In this document: positions 26,693-35,058 of the stretch, piece after piece
Layout of the letters: every line of letters starts with the position of its first letter
How positions within the stretch are numbered: the stretch's first letter is position 1
NCBI GenBank assembly: GCA_002345575.1
Contig: DDVX01000017.1
Coordinates: 186,001-250,000 of the forward strand
Reading direction: 5' to 3'
Source: Stutzerimonas stutzeri
GTDB taxonomy: Bacteria > Pseudomonadota > Gammaproteobacteria > Pseudomonadales > Pseudomonadaceae
DNA length: 64,000 nucleotides
Notes under the pieces: generated by a model
Databases searched by the model: none
What the model was told of the DNA's origin: nothing
What the model saw: only the letters and a program-made list of their open reading frames with translations
Position numbers and translations under genes: made by a program

Positions 26693-27244
26693 TCAGGTGA
26701 TGATCGCAGCCACACGCAGGCGCGACCAGTCGAATTTCGGTCCAGGATCGGTCTTGCGCCCCGGCGCGATGTCGCTGTGACCGCAGACCCGCTCGGGCGT
26801 AATGGCCGGATAGGCTTGCTGCAACAGGGTGCAGAGTTGAATCAGGCTGTCGTACTGAGCCTCAAGGAATGGCTCATCGTCGGTTCCCTCAAGCTCAATG
26901 CCGATCGAAAAGTCATTACAGCCTTCACGTCCGGCAAAGCTTGAAACGCCAGCATGCCAGGCTCGATCCAGGCAGGAAACGAATTGGGTAACGGCACCAT
27001 CGCGCTCGATCAGGAAATGCGCCGACACCTGCAACGCGGCGATTTCCTCGAAGAACGAATGCTCGTCTGCTGGAAGGCAGTTCTGGAAGAACTGCTGGAC
27101 CTTGCCCGTGCCGAAGCACCCCGGCGGCAGGCTGATGTTATGGATGACCAGCAGCGAAATCTCACCATCCGGGCGCTGATTGAAGTTGGGCGAAGGGCAA
27201 TGACGAATGCCTCGGCACCAGCCTGTCGCGTGATCCAGCTGCAT
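26693..27244 (-). CDS. ampD: 1,6-anhydro-N-acetylmuramyl-L-alanine amidase AmpD
   Basis: A 183-residue cytoplasmic zinc amidase that cleaves recycled anhydromuropeptides and so keeps AmpR-dependent beta-lactamase expression low. Predicted zinc ligands are His35 (VIHNISLP), His156 and Asp166 (GHSDIAPGRKTDPG). Glu117 (IGIELEG) and Lys164 are the expected catalytic residues. There is no signal peptide, in contrast to the periplasmic AmpDh paralogues. Operon with ampE. Confidence 0.95.
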   Translation of the reverse strand: MQLDHATGWCRGIRHCPSPNFNQRPDGEISLLVIHNISLPPGCFGTGKVQQFFQNCLPADEHSFFEEIAALQVSAHFLIERDGAVTQFVSCLDRAWHAGVSSFAGREGCNDFSIGIELEGTDDEPFLEAQYDSLIQLCTLLQQAYPAITPERVCGHSDIAPGRKTDPGPKFDWSRLRVAAIIT

Positions 27245-27313
27245 CTCAGCACATCCTGACTATTGCGGCCCTGCAGGCTAGCGCCTGCTGGCGGCAGGCT
27301 GCAAGCGGCGTTA

Positions 27314-28039
27314 TTACAGATCCAGGCCAGGCTGGACGCCAGCACGTTTTTCATCGCGGCGTGAGGCCAGACGATCGGCCAGGCGGGTCGGTTCCGGCAG
27401 GCGGTAGCGGGTGACATAGCGCATCACCAGTTGTGGCGCAGTCTCCAGGCTGACCCGATTGCCTGGCGAAATGATCAAGGGCCGCACCTTGTCCCGGCTG
27501 CGCAATACAGTGCCAATCTGCTTCCCGCTCCTGTCCAGCAGATCGACCTGATCACCACGTTGCTCCCCGAGAGGCTGATGGTGGCCAGTGAGTATCTTCT
27601 TGGCGACACCGATGGTTGGCAGGCCGGTGATGACGCCAAGGTGAGCAGCGATACCCAAGCCACGCGGGTGGGCGATGCCGTGGCCATCGGAAAAGATCAG
27701 GTCCGGCACCTGCCCAAGCGCTTCAAGCGCCTGCAACACCGCCGGCAATTCGCGAAACGACAACAGGCCGGGGATATAGGGCATGTTGGTGGGAATCCTC
27801 GCCAACGCCTGTGCCACCGGAGCCAAAGTCTGCGCGTCGAGCAGCACGACTGCGGCGCGGGTCACTGCGCCACCTTCCTCGAAACCGACATCGACACCGG
27901 CAATCAGCCGCAGCGGCCCGAAGTCGTCTGCCAGCACGACCTTTTCCGCCAATTCCTGCTGCATCTTTCGCGCCGCTGCGGTGCTGCCATCCCAGTCGGA
28001 AAAAGCTCCTGCATAGGCGTATGAAGTTGTTGTAGTCAT
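27314..28039 (-). CDS. nfi: Endonuclease V
   Basis: A 241-residue repair nuclease that nicks one base 3' of deoxyinosine. Catalytic acidic residues are visible in AGVDVGFE (Asp50), LSFRELPA and FSDGHGIAHPR. The wedge segment PYIPG is present. The start at 28039 has CGGAGG six bases upstream and gives MTTTTSYAYAG; the frame is open much further upstream but runs antisense to the AraC-type gene. It is divergent from that gene. Confidence 0.92.
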   Translation of the reverse strand: MTTTTSYAYAGAFSDWDGSTAAARKMQQELAEKVVLADDFGPLRLIAGVDVGFEEGGAVTRAAVVLLDAQTLAPVAQALARIPTNMPYIPGLLSFRELPAVLQALEALGQVPDLIFSDGHGIAHPRGLGIAAHLGVITGLPTIGVAKKILTGHHQPLGEQRGDQVDLLDRSGKQIGTVLRSRDKVRPLIISPGNRVSLETAPQLVMRYVTRYRLPEPTRLADRLASRRDEKRAGVQPGLDL

Positions 28040-28195
28040 GGAATCCTCCGTTACGGATGGACAACGGCAGGAAGCGTTTTCGCGGGCCGAAATGGATTGA
28101 GGCTGGACACTAACCCCAAAAAATAAGACGCTCCCGCCTAAAGAAGGCAGATTTACCCTTGCCTTCACTAATAATAACTTTCTGAAGTAGATAGC

Positions 28196-29188
28196 ATGCT
28201 TAACCCACCCGTGCTCAAACGCATCAGCATTCTGGCCACCGATGGCGTCTTCGCCTCCACCCTTATGCAGGCCAAGGACTTCTTCCACATGGCCAGCCTG
28301 CGTTACGGCAAACAGCTTGGGCTCGGCCTGACTCCCGCGCTGGAAACCTGGCTGGTCAGCCCTGACGGCAATCCGGTCACAACATTCAACGGCACTCGCA
28401 TCGAAGTCGAAGGTGCGCTTGAAGTCACCGACGCGGTTATTCTGCCGGCGTTCTGGGGGGATTTCGACACGTTCTGCCAACAGTATCCTCAGGTTGCGCC
28501 GTGGTTGCAGGAGTGCCACGCCGCCGGCACCGCCATCTGTGGAGAAGCCAGCGGAGTATTCTGGATGGCTGCGGCAGGCCTGCTCGACGAACGTGAAGCC
28601 ACGACCCATTGGCGCTTCGCCAGTGAGTTTTCCGAGCGTTTCCCTCGTGTCCTTCTTGCTCTGGAAAAACACCTGACCGACAGCGAAAACCTCTACTGCG
28701 CTGGCGGCACCACCTCGTCTTCCGATCTTTACATGCATCTGATCGAGAATTTCTGCGGCCCCAGCATTGCGCAAGGCATGGCGCGCGACATTCTCTATGA
28801 GGTACAGCGCAACTACAGCCCGGGCCGTATCGGCTTCGGCGGACAGAAGCTGCATCTGGACACCCGCGTACTGCAGATACAGGAATGGCTGGAAGAACAC
28901 TTCGCGGAGAAATTCCGCTTCGAGGATGTAGCCCGCGAGCATGGCATGAGCATCCGCAACTTCATGCGTCGCTTCCAGACCGCCACCGGCGACAAACCGC
29001 TGCATTACCTGCAGCGGCTGCGCATCGAAACGGCCAAAAGCTTGCTCTCAACCACACGCAAGAGCATCAAGACCATCAGCTATGAAGTCGGCTACGACGA
29101 CGCCAGCTTCTTTGCCCGCCTGTTCCGCCACCACACCGAACTTTCTCCGAACCAGTATCGGCAGCAGTACCGACACAAGAATGGTTAA
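28196..29188 (+). CDS. GlxA-type AraC-family transcriptional regulator
   Basis: 330 residues. The N-terminal DJ-1/PfpI-like domain (about 8-190) includes the nucleophile-elbow-like AICGEASGVFWMAAAGLL. The C-terminal AraC domain (about 225-325) has two helix-turn-helix motifs (FEDVAREHGMSIRNFMRRF and KTISYEVGYDDASFFARLF). Members often sense amine or amino-acid metabolites, but the effector here is unknown. No catabolic gene cluster adjoins it. Confidence 0.85.
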   Translation: MLNPPVLKRISILATDGVFASTLMQAKDFFHMASLRYGKQLGLGLTPALETWLVSPDGNPVTTFNGTRIEVEGALEVTDAVILPAFWGDFDTFCQQYPQVAPWLQECHAAGTAICGEASGVFWMAAAGLLDEREATTHWRFASEFSERFPRVLLALEKHLTDSENLYCAGGTTSSSDLYMHLIENFCGPSIAQGMARDILYEVQRNYSPGRIGFGGQKLHLDTRVLQIQEWLEEHFAEKFRFEDVAREHGMSIRNFMRRFQTATGDKPLHYLQRLRIETAKSLLSTTRKSIKTISYEVGYDDASFFARLFRHHTELSPNQYRQQYRHKNG

Positions 29189-29399
29189 CAGGAGGAGTTC
29201 GGAAGCTTAGGGGGATGTCGCTTTTTCATCCACCACAACTGAGTCCGCCGGTGACTCGGCACTTGATAGACCGCTACCCGGTAGGCCACCGCCCAGCAGA
29301 CGGATCGTGAAGCGCGATCCGCCTGCTGTGACTGCAGATCTTTTTGGACGAAGGCACCAATCGAGACGCCTTCGTCCAGCCTTCGCAGCGATCCGACGA

Positions 29400-30494
29400 T
29401 TAGTGCTTGTGCGGCCGCGCCAGGTATTCGTGAGACTGCATTTCCAGCAGGCGGCTGAGGGTACGCTGGAATTCGAACTCCAGGCGGCCACCGGCATAGA
29501 GGTCCTTAAGCTCGACCTCGGCGGAGAGGATCAGCTTTACGTTGCGGTCGTAAAACTCGTCCACCATGTTGATGAAACGACGAGCCATGTCGTCCTTATA
29601 AACGTCCATACGTTCGATGTTCGAGACCAGTACCGTATCGAAGATCTTGCCCAGCTCGATGTAGTCGTTCTGGCTACGAGGGCCGTCGCAAAGCTCGCGG
29701 AAGTCGAACCAGGCGACACCACTGGCGGTCTTGCGCGCGACGATCTCGCGGTTCTCGATCATCAGCACATCATTTTCGGTGATTCGGCACTGCTCCGGGA
29801 GCAGGCTGCGGAAACTCTTCTCCAGGCTCTGCTCCGCTTCAGCATCCAGCGGAAAGTGATAAAGCTCGGCCTGTTCAAGCGCACGCAAGCGGTAGTCGAT
29901 ACCGCTGTCAACGTTGATGATCTCGGTATGTTTCTTCAGCAATTCGATCGCCGGTAGGAAGCGGGCGCGCTGCAAGCCATCCTTGTATAGGCCATCAGGA
30001 ACGATGTTGGAGGTCGCCACAAGGCTTACTCCGTTTTTGAACAGTTCTTCGAGCAGGGTCGCCAGAATCATCGCGTCCGTGATGTCGGAAACGAAGAACT
30101 CATCGAAGCAGATCACCCTGGACTCATCAGCAAAGCGCTTGCCGATGATGGTCAGGGGATTTTTCTCGCCCTTGAGGGTGCGCATTTCTTCATGCACACG
30201 CTTCATGAAACGGTGGAAGTGGGTGCGAGTCTTCTGCTCGAACGGCAGTGCATCGAAGAAGGTGTCCACCAGGTAAGTCTTGCCACGGCCGACGCCGCCC
30301 CAGAAGTACAGCCCTTTGATCGGCCCCTGCGGCTTCTTGCTAAAGAGCTTGCCCAACAGGCCGGAGGAAGAGCGTTCAGCCGCGACTAGCTCGTCGTACA
30401 GACGCTGCAAGTGACGAACGGCTGTTTCTTGGGCCGCATCGTGAAAGAAATCTGGACGTTGCAGGTCTGCCTGATAGCGCTCGAGAGGTGTCAT
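29400..30494 (-). CDS. zapE: Cell-division ATPase ZapE (AFG1 family)
   Basis: 364 residues with Walker A in FWGGVGRGKTYLVD, Walker B in VICFDEFFV and sensor segment VATSNIVP. ZapE in E. coli acts at the division ring under stress. I chose ATG 30494 (MTPLERYQADL), which gives the length I recall for Pseudomonas; an in-frame TTG at 30572 would add 26 residues. The upstream 341 bases hold a promoter region and repeat copy 2. In the 29189-29399 gap a small hairpin (CGGATC / GATCCG) lies near 29300-29325. Confidence 0.88.
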   Translation of the reverse strand: MTPLERYQADLQRPDFFHDAAQETAVRHLQRLYDELVAAERSSSGLLGKLFSKKPQGPIKGLYFWGGVGRGKTYLVDTFFDALPFEQKTRTHFHRFMKRVHEEMRTLKGEKNPLTIIGKRFADESRVICFDEFFVSDITDAMILATLLEELFKNGVSLVATSNIVPDGLYKDGLQRARFLPAIELLKKHTEIINVDSGIDYRLRALEQAELYHFPLDAEAEQSLEKSFRSLLPEQCRITENDVLMIENREIVARKTASGVAWFDFRELCDGPRSQNDYIELGKIFDTVLVSNIERMDVYKDDMARRFINMVDEFYDRNVKLILSAEVELKDLYAGGRLEFEFQRTLSRLLEMQSHEYLARPHKH

Positions 30495-30643
30495 GGCCGG
30501 GTCTGGGTAGTGAAACGGGGGCGTTACTTTAGCCGCGGCCTCGGCGGATGGCAATTTGCTCAAATCGTTCAAAACAGCTGACCCTCAGTGGTTACGGAAA
30601 ATCGCCGGACAACACTGCCGGCGCCCCAATCCAACTAGCAGAC

Positions 30644-30830
30644 CGTTGAAAAATGTAGGCGAGGCAGGCAAGACAAGGCGAAAACAGGCGAGAAACGTAG
30701 CGCCGCGAAGTAACAGCCGTAGGCTGGCCCGCAGGGTGAGCGCAGCGAATCACGCGGAGTTTAGTGGCCTAGATGAGCAGTCCGAGCCTGTTTTTAACGC
30801 AGTACTGCCAACGCAGGTAGTTTTTCAACG
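30644..30830 (-). repeat. Dispersed repeat family A, copy 2 (short form, best-preserved ends)
   Basis: 187 bp bounded by perfect 10-bp terminal inverted repeats CGTTGAAAAA (30644-30653) and TTTTTCAACG (30821-30830). Internal blocks match copy 1 almost base for base but the three-hairpin module is absent. The right end lies 5 bp from the stop codon of trpS. There is no transposase and no obvious target duplication, so a MITE-like or non-autonomous origin is an inference. Confidence 0.82.
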
Positions 30831-30835
30831 ATCGG

Positions 30836-32194
30836 TTAGACGGCGAGCGTCGCCATAGCCTGACGCAACCGCAGCATGGCGGCTTCCAGCTCGATCTCAT
30901 TGGCGTAGCGCGGACTGTCGGCGACGCATTCGCCATCGAGCCACAGAGTGAATTGATCGCTCTCATCGGCTCGCAGTTCCAGAGCATCGACGCCCTGGGC
31001 AATCAGGCGCTGGCTGAGCACGCCAATGGCCTTGGGATCATTGAAAGAGCGCGACAGCAACAGCTCCTCCCCGCTGGCGGCGAAGAAGCGAAAACGGAAG
31101 CTACCATCGGTTTCGCGGAAGCTGGCGAAACGGGCAACCTTGCCGCCTTTCTTCTTGGCCGGGCCGGCAGTTTTTACTTCGCTGCGGAAGTTGCGCAGGC
31201 CCACAGCCTCACGCAGTTCACCTAGGAACGGCGTCGCTACCTTACGCGCCTTCGCGGCGCCGGCTTGAAGGATATCTTCCAGGTCGCCAGGGCGGGCCAT
31301 CAGTGCGTGATAGCGCTCACGGGCTTCGCCCAGCTCGTCATCAAGCAACTGGAACAGTTGCTGCTTAGCCTCACCCCAGGCCAGCCCGCCCAGCAGCTCG
31401 GCGCGAAATTCAGCCAGCTGCGCCGGTGTGGCAAAGGCCTGGTAGAGGGTAAATAGATGGGAGTCGTCGGGATTCTTCGACTCACCAGGCAGCTTCGAGT
31501 CGGTGACGATTCGCGCGATGGTGCTTTTCAGCTCTTTGGCGCTGGCGAACAGCGGGATGGTGTTGTCGTAGCTCTTGGACATCTTGCGCCCATCGAGCCC
31601 CGGAAGCGTCGCCACGCTTTCCTCTATCAACGCCGCCGGCAGGGTAAACAGCTCCTTGCCGTTACCGAATAGATGGTTGAAACGCTGGGCAATATCACGC
31701 GCCATTTCCACATGCTGGATCTGATCACGACCAACCGGTACCTGATGGGCGTTGAACATGAGAATGTCGGCGGCCATCAGCACCGGATAGCTGAACAGTC
31801 CCATGGTGATGCCTGCGTCCGGGTCCTCACCAGCTTCCAGGTTCTTGTCCACCGAAGCCTTATAGGCATGCGCGCGGTTGAGCAGGCCCTTGCCGGCAAC
31901 GCACGTCAGCAGCCAGGTCAGTTCTGGGATTTCTGGAATGTCGGACTGACGATAGAACGTCACCCTCTCGGCATCCAGACCACAAGCCAGCCAGGTGGCG
32001 GCAATTTCCAAGCGTGACTGCTGAATGCGCAACGGCTCGTCGCACTTGATCAGCGCATGGTAGTCGGCGAGGAAATAGTAAGAGTCGGCATCAGCGGCAC
32101 GGCTGGCGACAATAGCCGGACGAATGGCCCCAGCGTAGTTGCCCAGGTGCGGCGTGCCGGTAGTGGTGATACCGGTAAGAATGCGGGTTTTCAT
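30836..32194 (-). CDS. trpS: Tryptophanyl-tRNA synthetase with C-terminal extension
   Basis: 452 residues, charging tRNA-Trp. The class I signatures are TGTPHLGNYAGA (HIGH-type) near residue 11-22 and KMSKS. The catalytic part ends near residue 335. About 100 extra residues follow a Lys-rich linker (AKKKGGK). They resemble a YegP/DUF1508 fold (RFRFFAASGEELLLSRSF), making the protein longer than the ~335-residue common form. This long form is what I recall for Pseudomonas. The start at 32194 gives MKTRILTGITTTG. Confidence 0.93.
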   Translation of the reverse strand: MKTRILTGITTTGTPHLGNYAGAIRPAIVASRAADADSYYFLADYHALIKCDEPLRIQQSRLEIAATWLACGLDAERVTFYRQSDIPEIPELTWLLTCVAGKGLLNRAHAYKASVDKNLEAGEDPDAGITMGLFSYPVLMAADILMFNAHQVPVGRDQIQHVEMARDIAQRFNHLFGNGKELFTLPAALIEESVATLPGLDGRKMSKSYDNTIPLFASAKELKSTIARIVTDSKLPGESKNPDDSHLFTLYQAFATPAQLAEFRAELLGGLAWGEAKQQLFQLLDDELGEARERYHALMARPGDLEDILQAGAAKARKVATPFLGELREAVGLRNFRSEVKTAGPAKKKGGKVARFASFRETDGSFRFRFFAASGEELLLSRSFNDPKAIGVLSQRLIAQGVDALELRADESDQFTLWLDGECVADSPRYANEIELEAAMLRLRQAMATLAV

Positions 32195-32267
32195 AGGGCT
32201 ATCTCGATAGTCTGCAAACGGCTCGGTAAATCGCATGCCTTGAAAGCGAGGGAGGCTTAACAGTCCG

Positions 32268-32897
32268 TCACCCCAAACGGGGCGCAACCAGTTCCTTCAG
32301 CTCTACCAGCTTGCCATGGAAAAAGTGGCCGCATTCTGCCACTTTCAGCAACTCGTGGGGGCGCTCAAGCGTGGCGGAGAAGGCGTGCACCGAGGCCGGA
32401 TCGATCACCTCGTCATTGTCGGGCTGAATGATGGTGAGGGTGCAGCGCTTGGCCATTGCACCGACCTCGAGTCGCGAAACCGCTGGCGCCACCATGAATA
32501 GCCGCTCCAAGCTTTCACCTCGTGCTTCTACCCGGTTTGCCAGCGCAGCGGCGACGAAGCCGCCAAAGGAAAAGCCCAGCAGCGTCAGCGGTAGCCCCGG
32601 ATGCTGCGCCTGCAACCAACGCAATGCGCCTTCGGCGTCATCAACCTCGCCGGTATTCATGTCATGACTGCCGCCACTGCCGCCGACTCCGCGATAGTTG
32701 AAGCGCAGCGTGATATAGCCGGCATCGCGGGCAGTACGCTGCAGGGTCGAGACCACCTTGTTCAACATGGTGCCGCCCTTGACCGGGTTCGGATGGCAGA
32801 TAAGCGCCAGTCCTCGGGCATTCGGCTGGTCGTAATGCAGGCCTTCCAATACGCCGGCTGGCCCTTCAATGGAGATGGGGTTTTCGCGTTTCAACAA
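32268..32897 (-). CDS. Alpha/beta hydrolase (YfhR/dienelactone-like)
   Basis: About 209 residues with an alpha/beta-hydrolase fold. The oxyanion region is CHPNPVKGGTM, the nucleophile elbow LLGFSFGG carries the Ser, the Asp lies in QPDNDEVID, and the His in ECGHFFHG. No ATG start is available. TTG 32897 (MLKRENPIS) has GGAG eight bases upstream; TTG 32894 and TTG 32921 are alternatives. Substrate unknown. It lies upstream of trpS on the same strand. Confidence 0.8.
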   Translation of the reverse strand: MLKRENPISIEGPAGVLEGLHYDQPNARGLALICHPNPVKGGTMLNKVVSTLQRTARDAGYITLRFNYRGVGGSGGSHDMNTGEVDDAEGALRWLQAQHPGLPLTLLGFSFGGFVAAALANRVEARGESLERLFMVAPAVSRLEVGAMAKRCTLTIIQPDNDEVIDPASVHAFSATLERPHELLKVAECGHFFHGKLVELKELVAPRLG

Positions 32898-33142
32898 AAT
32901 GGCTCCGTGACCTTGAGGCAAGTCGACTCGTCTTGCTTACGAGCTGCCTGATGACCGCCGCGCTGCATCGCGGTATACAGGGCAGGTACGAGACGTTAAC
33001 GTATCAGGCCGTGGAAAAACTACCCGCCTCAGGCGATACGGTCAGCGGCATCGGGCGCAACAGCACCTGATTGTCCCCGCCGACGCCTTGCGGTGTTTTT
33101 ACACGGCCTGAACAGCACAGCCGTTTATATAGAGGAAAACTC

Positions 33143-33571
33143 GTGGAACAGAACCTCGCGACCTGGTTGCTTCCGATTGCCGGCCTGATCGTCGGTATCG
33201 CTATTGGTTACCTGCTATCGCGCAACAGCGCGCCCAACAGCACACAGCACCAGGTGGATGAGCTGCAGGAGCGGCTGGATACCTATCAGAGCGAAGTGGT
33301 GACTCACTTCAACACCACAGCTAATCTGCTGCGCAAGCTAACGGCCAGTCATCAGGATATCCAGGACCACCTGTCCGAGGGTGCCGACAAGCTCGCGCTC
33401 GACGAACAGACCCGTCAGCGCCTGCTTACTGCCGTGCACAGCCAGGAGACCCACACGTCCCGTGACCGCCTGGGCTCACCGACATTCACCGAACCACCGA
33501 AGGATTACGCACCGAAGACGGACGACACTCCGGGCACGCTGCATGAAAACTTCGGCCTGAAAAAGCCCTGA
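33143..33571 (+). CDS. zapG: ZapG/YhcB (DUF1043) membrane-anchored coiled-coil protein
   Basis: 142 residues. One N-terminal membrane helix (WLLPIAGLIVGIAIGYLLS) is followed by a coiled coil (about 35-75) and a disordered tail ending GTLHENFGLKKP. The E. coli homologue YhcB/ZapG links division and envelope synthesis. The start is GTG 33143 with AGAGGA seven bases upstream. It is divergent from the hydrolase gene. Confidence 0.85.
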   Translation: MEQNLATWLLPIAGLIVGIAIGYLLSRNSAPNSTQHQVDELQERLDTYQSEVVTHFNTTANLLRKLTASHQDIQDHLSEGADKLALDEQTRQRLLTAVHSQETHTSRDRLGSPTFTEPPKDYAPKTDDTPGTLHENFGLKKP

Positions 33572-33634
33572 TCGCAATATCCCTGGCGGCGCATCCATGG
33601 TGTGCCGCCTGCTTTCAGCACATCATCAAATTCA

Positions 33635-33880
33635 TCGAAAAATGTAGTCGAGGCAGGCAGGACAAGGCACAACAACAGCAGGAGTAAACAGCCGAAGGCT
33701 ACCCCGAAGGCCGAGTGCAACGAGTCGAAACAGGCTAGGAAACGGACCGGGGTCGCGTACCAGTTAATGGTCTAAATGAGCAGTACTCACTTCCTTCGCC
33801 CTTCGGGCCGCGCTTCAGTGCGTTAACGGCAAGCGCCTCCCGAGTCTGTCTTAACGCAGTACTGCCAACTCAGGCAATTA
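33635..33880 (-). repeat. Dispersed repeat family A, copy 3 (long, diverged form)
   Basis: The left end TCGAAAAATGTAGTCGAGGC and the right block ACGCAGTACTGCCAACTCAGG match the family. The middle is more diverged than in copies 1 and 2 but retains TAAATGAGCAGTACTCACTT and the hairpin module: GCCCTTCGGGC is kept and GCGCTAAAGCGC has become GCGCTTCAGTGC, preserving pairing by a G-T wobble. The right end stops 1 bp before the nadC stop codon. Confidence 0.75.
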
Positions 33881-33881
33881 T

Positions 33882-34730
33882 TTACTGCTGCAGGCGCATC
33901 GACAGATCAATCGCCCTGACATGCTTGGTCAGGGCACCGATCGAAATATAGTCCACGCCGGTTTCGGCCACTCTGCGCAGGCTTTCTTCATCGATCCCGC
34001 CTGACGCTTCCAGCTTCGCCCGCCCCGCCGCAATCCCTACAGCACTACGCATATCATTCAGGCTCAGCTCATCGAGCATGACGATATCGGCGCCAGCACC
34101 TAGCGCCTGCTCCAGCTCGCCCAAGCTCTCGACTTCAACCTCTACCGGCTTGCCGGGCGCAATACGACGCGCTGCCGCCACGGCCTCGGCAATTCCACCA
34201 CAGGCGGCAATATGGTTTTCCTTGATCAGGAAGGCGTCATAGAGCCCGATTCGGTGGTTGTGGCAGCCCCCGCAGGTAACGGCATACTTTTGCCCCAGGC
34301 GCAGGCCGGGAATGGTTTTTCGGGTGTCGAGCAGTTTCACGCTCGTCCCTTCGACAAGATCAGCATAGTGCCGACTCCGTGTTGCCACACCGGATAATGT
34401 CTGCAGGAAATTTAGCGCGGTCCGCTCACCGCTGAGCAGCGCACGCGATGGCCCTTCCAACTGAAAAAGCACGCGATTCGCCGTCACCTGCTCGCCATCG
34501 GCGACTTGCCAATGCACCGCGACCCGAGGGTCCAGCTGTCGAAATACGGCGTCCACCCAAGCCGTCCCGCAAATCACGGCAGCCTCTCTGGTTATCACTT
34601 TCGCATGGGCAAGACGCTCGGCCGGAATCAGCTGCGCAGTAATATCCCCGGCACCGATATCCTCGGCCAGCGCCTTACGCACGTTGGTTTCAATTTCAGC
34701 GCTGAGATCGGCAAGAGTGAGATTGGTCAC
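33882..34730 (-). CDS. nadC: Nicotinate-nucleotide pyrophosphorylase (quinolinate phosphoribosyltransferase)
   Basis: 282 residues, converting quinolinate and PRPP to nicotinate mononucleotide in NAD synthesis. The segments LLDTRKTIPGLR, KYAVTCGGCHNHR, EVEVESLGELEQAL, MLDELS and LEASGGIDEESL are diagnostic. The length matches the family. Repeat copy 3 abuts its 3' end. In P. aeruginosa the type IV pilin genes lie beside nadC, as I recall, but they are absent here. Confidence 0.95.
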   Translation of the reverse strand: MTNLTLADLSAEIETNVRKALAEDIGAGDITAQLIPAERLAHAKVITREAAVICGTAWVDAVFRQLDPRVAVHWQVADGEQVTANRVLFQLEGPSRALLSGERTALNFLQTLSGVATRSRHYADLVEGTSVKLLDTRKTIPGLRLGQKYAVTCGGCHNHRIGLYDAFLIKENHIAACGGIAEAVAAARRIAPGKPVEVEVESLGELEQALGAGADIVMLDELSLNDMRSAVGIAAGRAKLEASGGIDEESLRRVAETGVDYISIGALTKHVRAIDLSMRLQQ

Positions 34731-35058
34731 AACAGACTCCCATAAAATTCGGCATCAGTATAAAGCCTCATCCAGCGAACCGCGTAGCGCCTGGATTGCA
34801 TGGCAAAACGCCACAGGTATCGCGGAACAGACACCGTCGGTAGTATTTCCTGACCGTTCGCCGGAATTCTCAGGAGTATCTGTGAGCTGCTTCATGTCCA
34901 AGTGATGCACTGACCAAAAGCAGCACTTGGCGACATATAATGCACGCATTAATTGACGCCATAAAAATGGCGAAAGACCTACAGCGTCCACGATTTTTCT
35001 TACTTACAGTGGCGTGTAGGCATTGTGACCGCCTTACGGGGCGTTCGGGAGAACCTCG
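34731..35058. other. 328-bp gap between nadC and the DUF1631 gene
   Basis: No gene is supported. A perfect -10 hexamer TATAAT is at 34936-34941 on the plus strand with no good -35 at normal spacing. A small hairpin CGCCAT-AAAA-ATGGCG follows at about 34954-34969. These probably belong to the promoter and leader of the DUF1631 gene. Confidence 0.4.

Noticed and set aside
28040..29005. Upstream extension of the endonuclease V frame
   Set aside because: The extension runs antisense to the AraC-type regulator. The ribosome-binding site and family length place the start at 28039.
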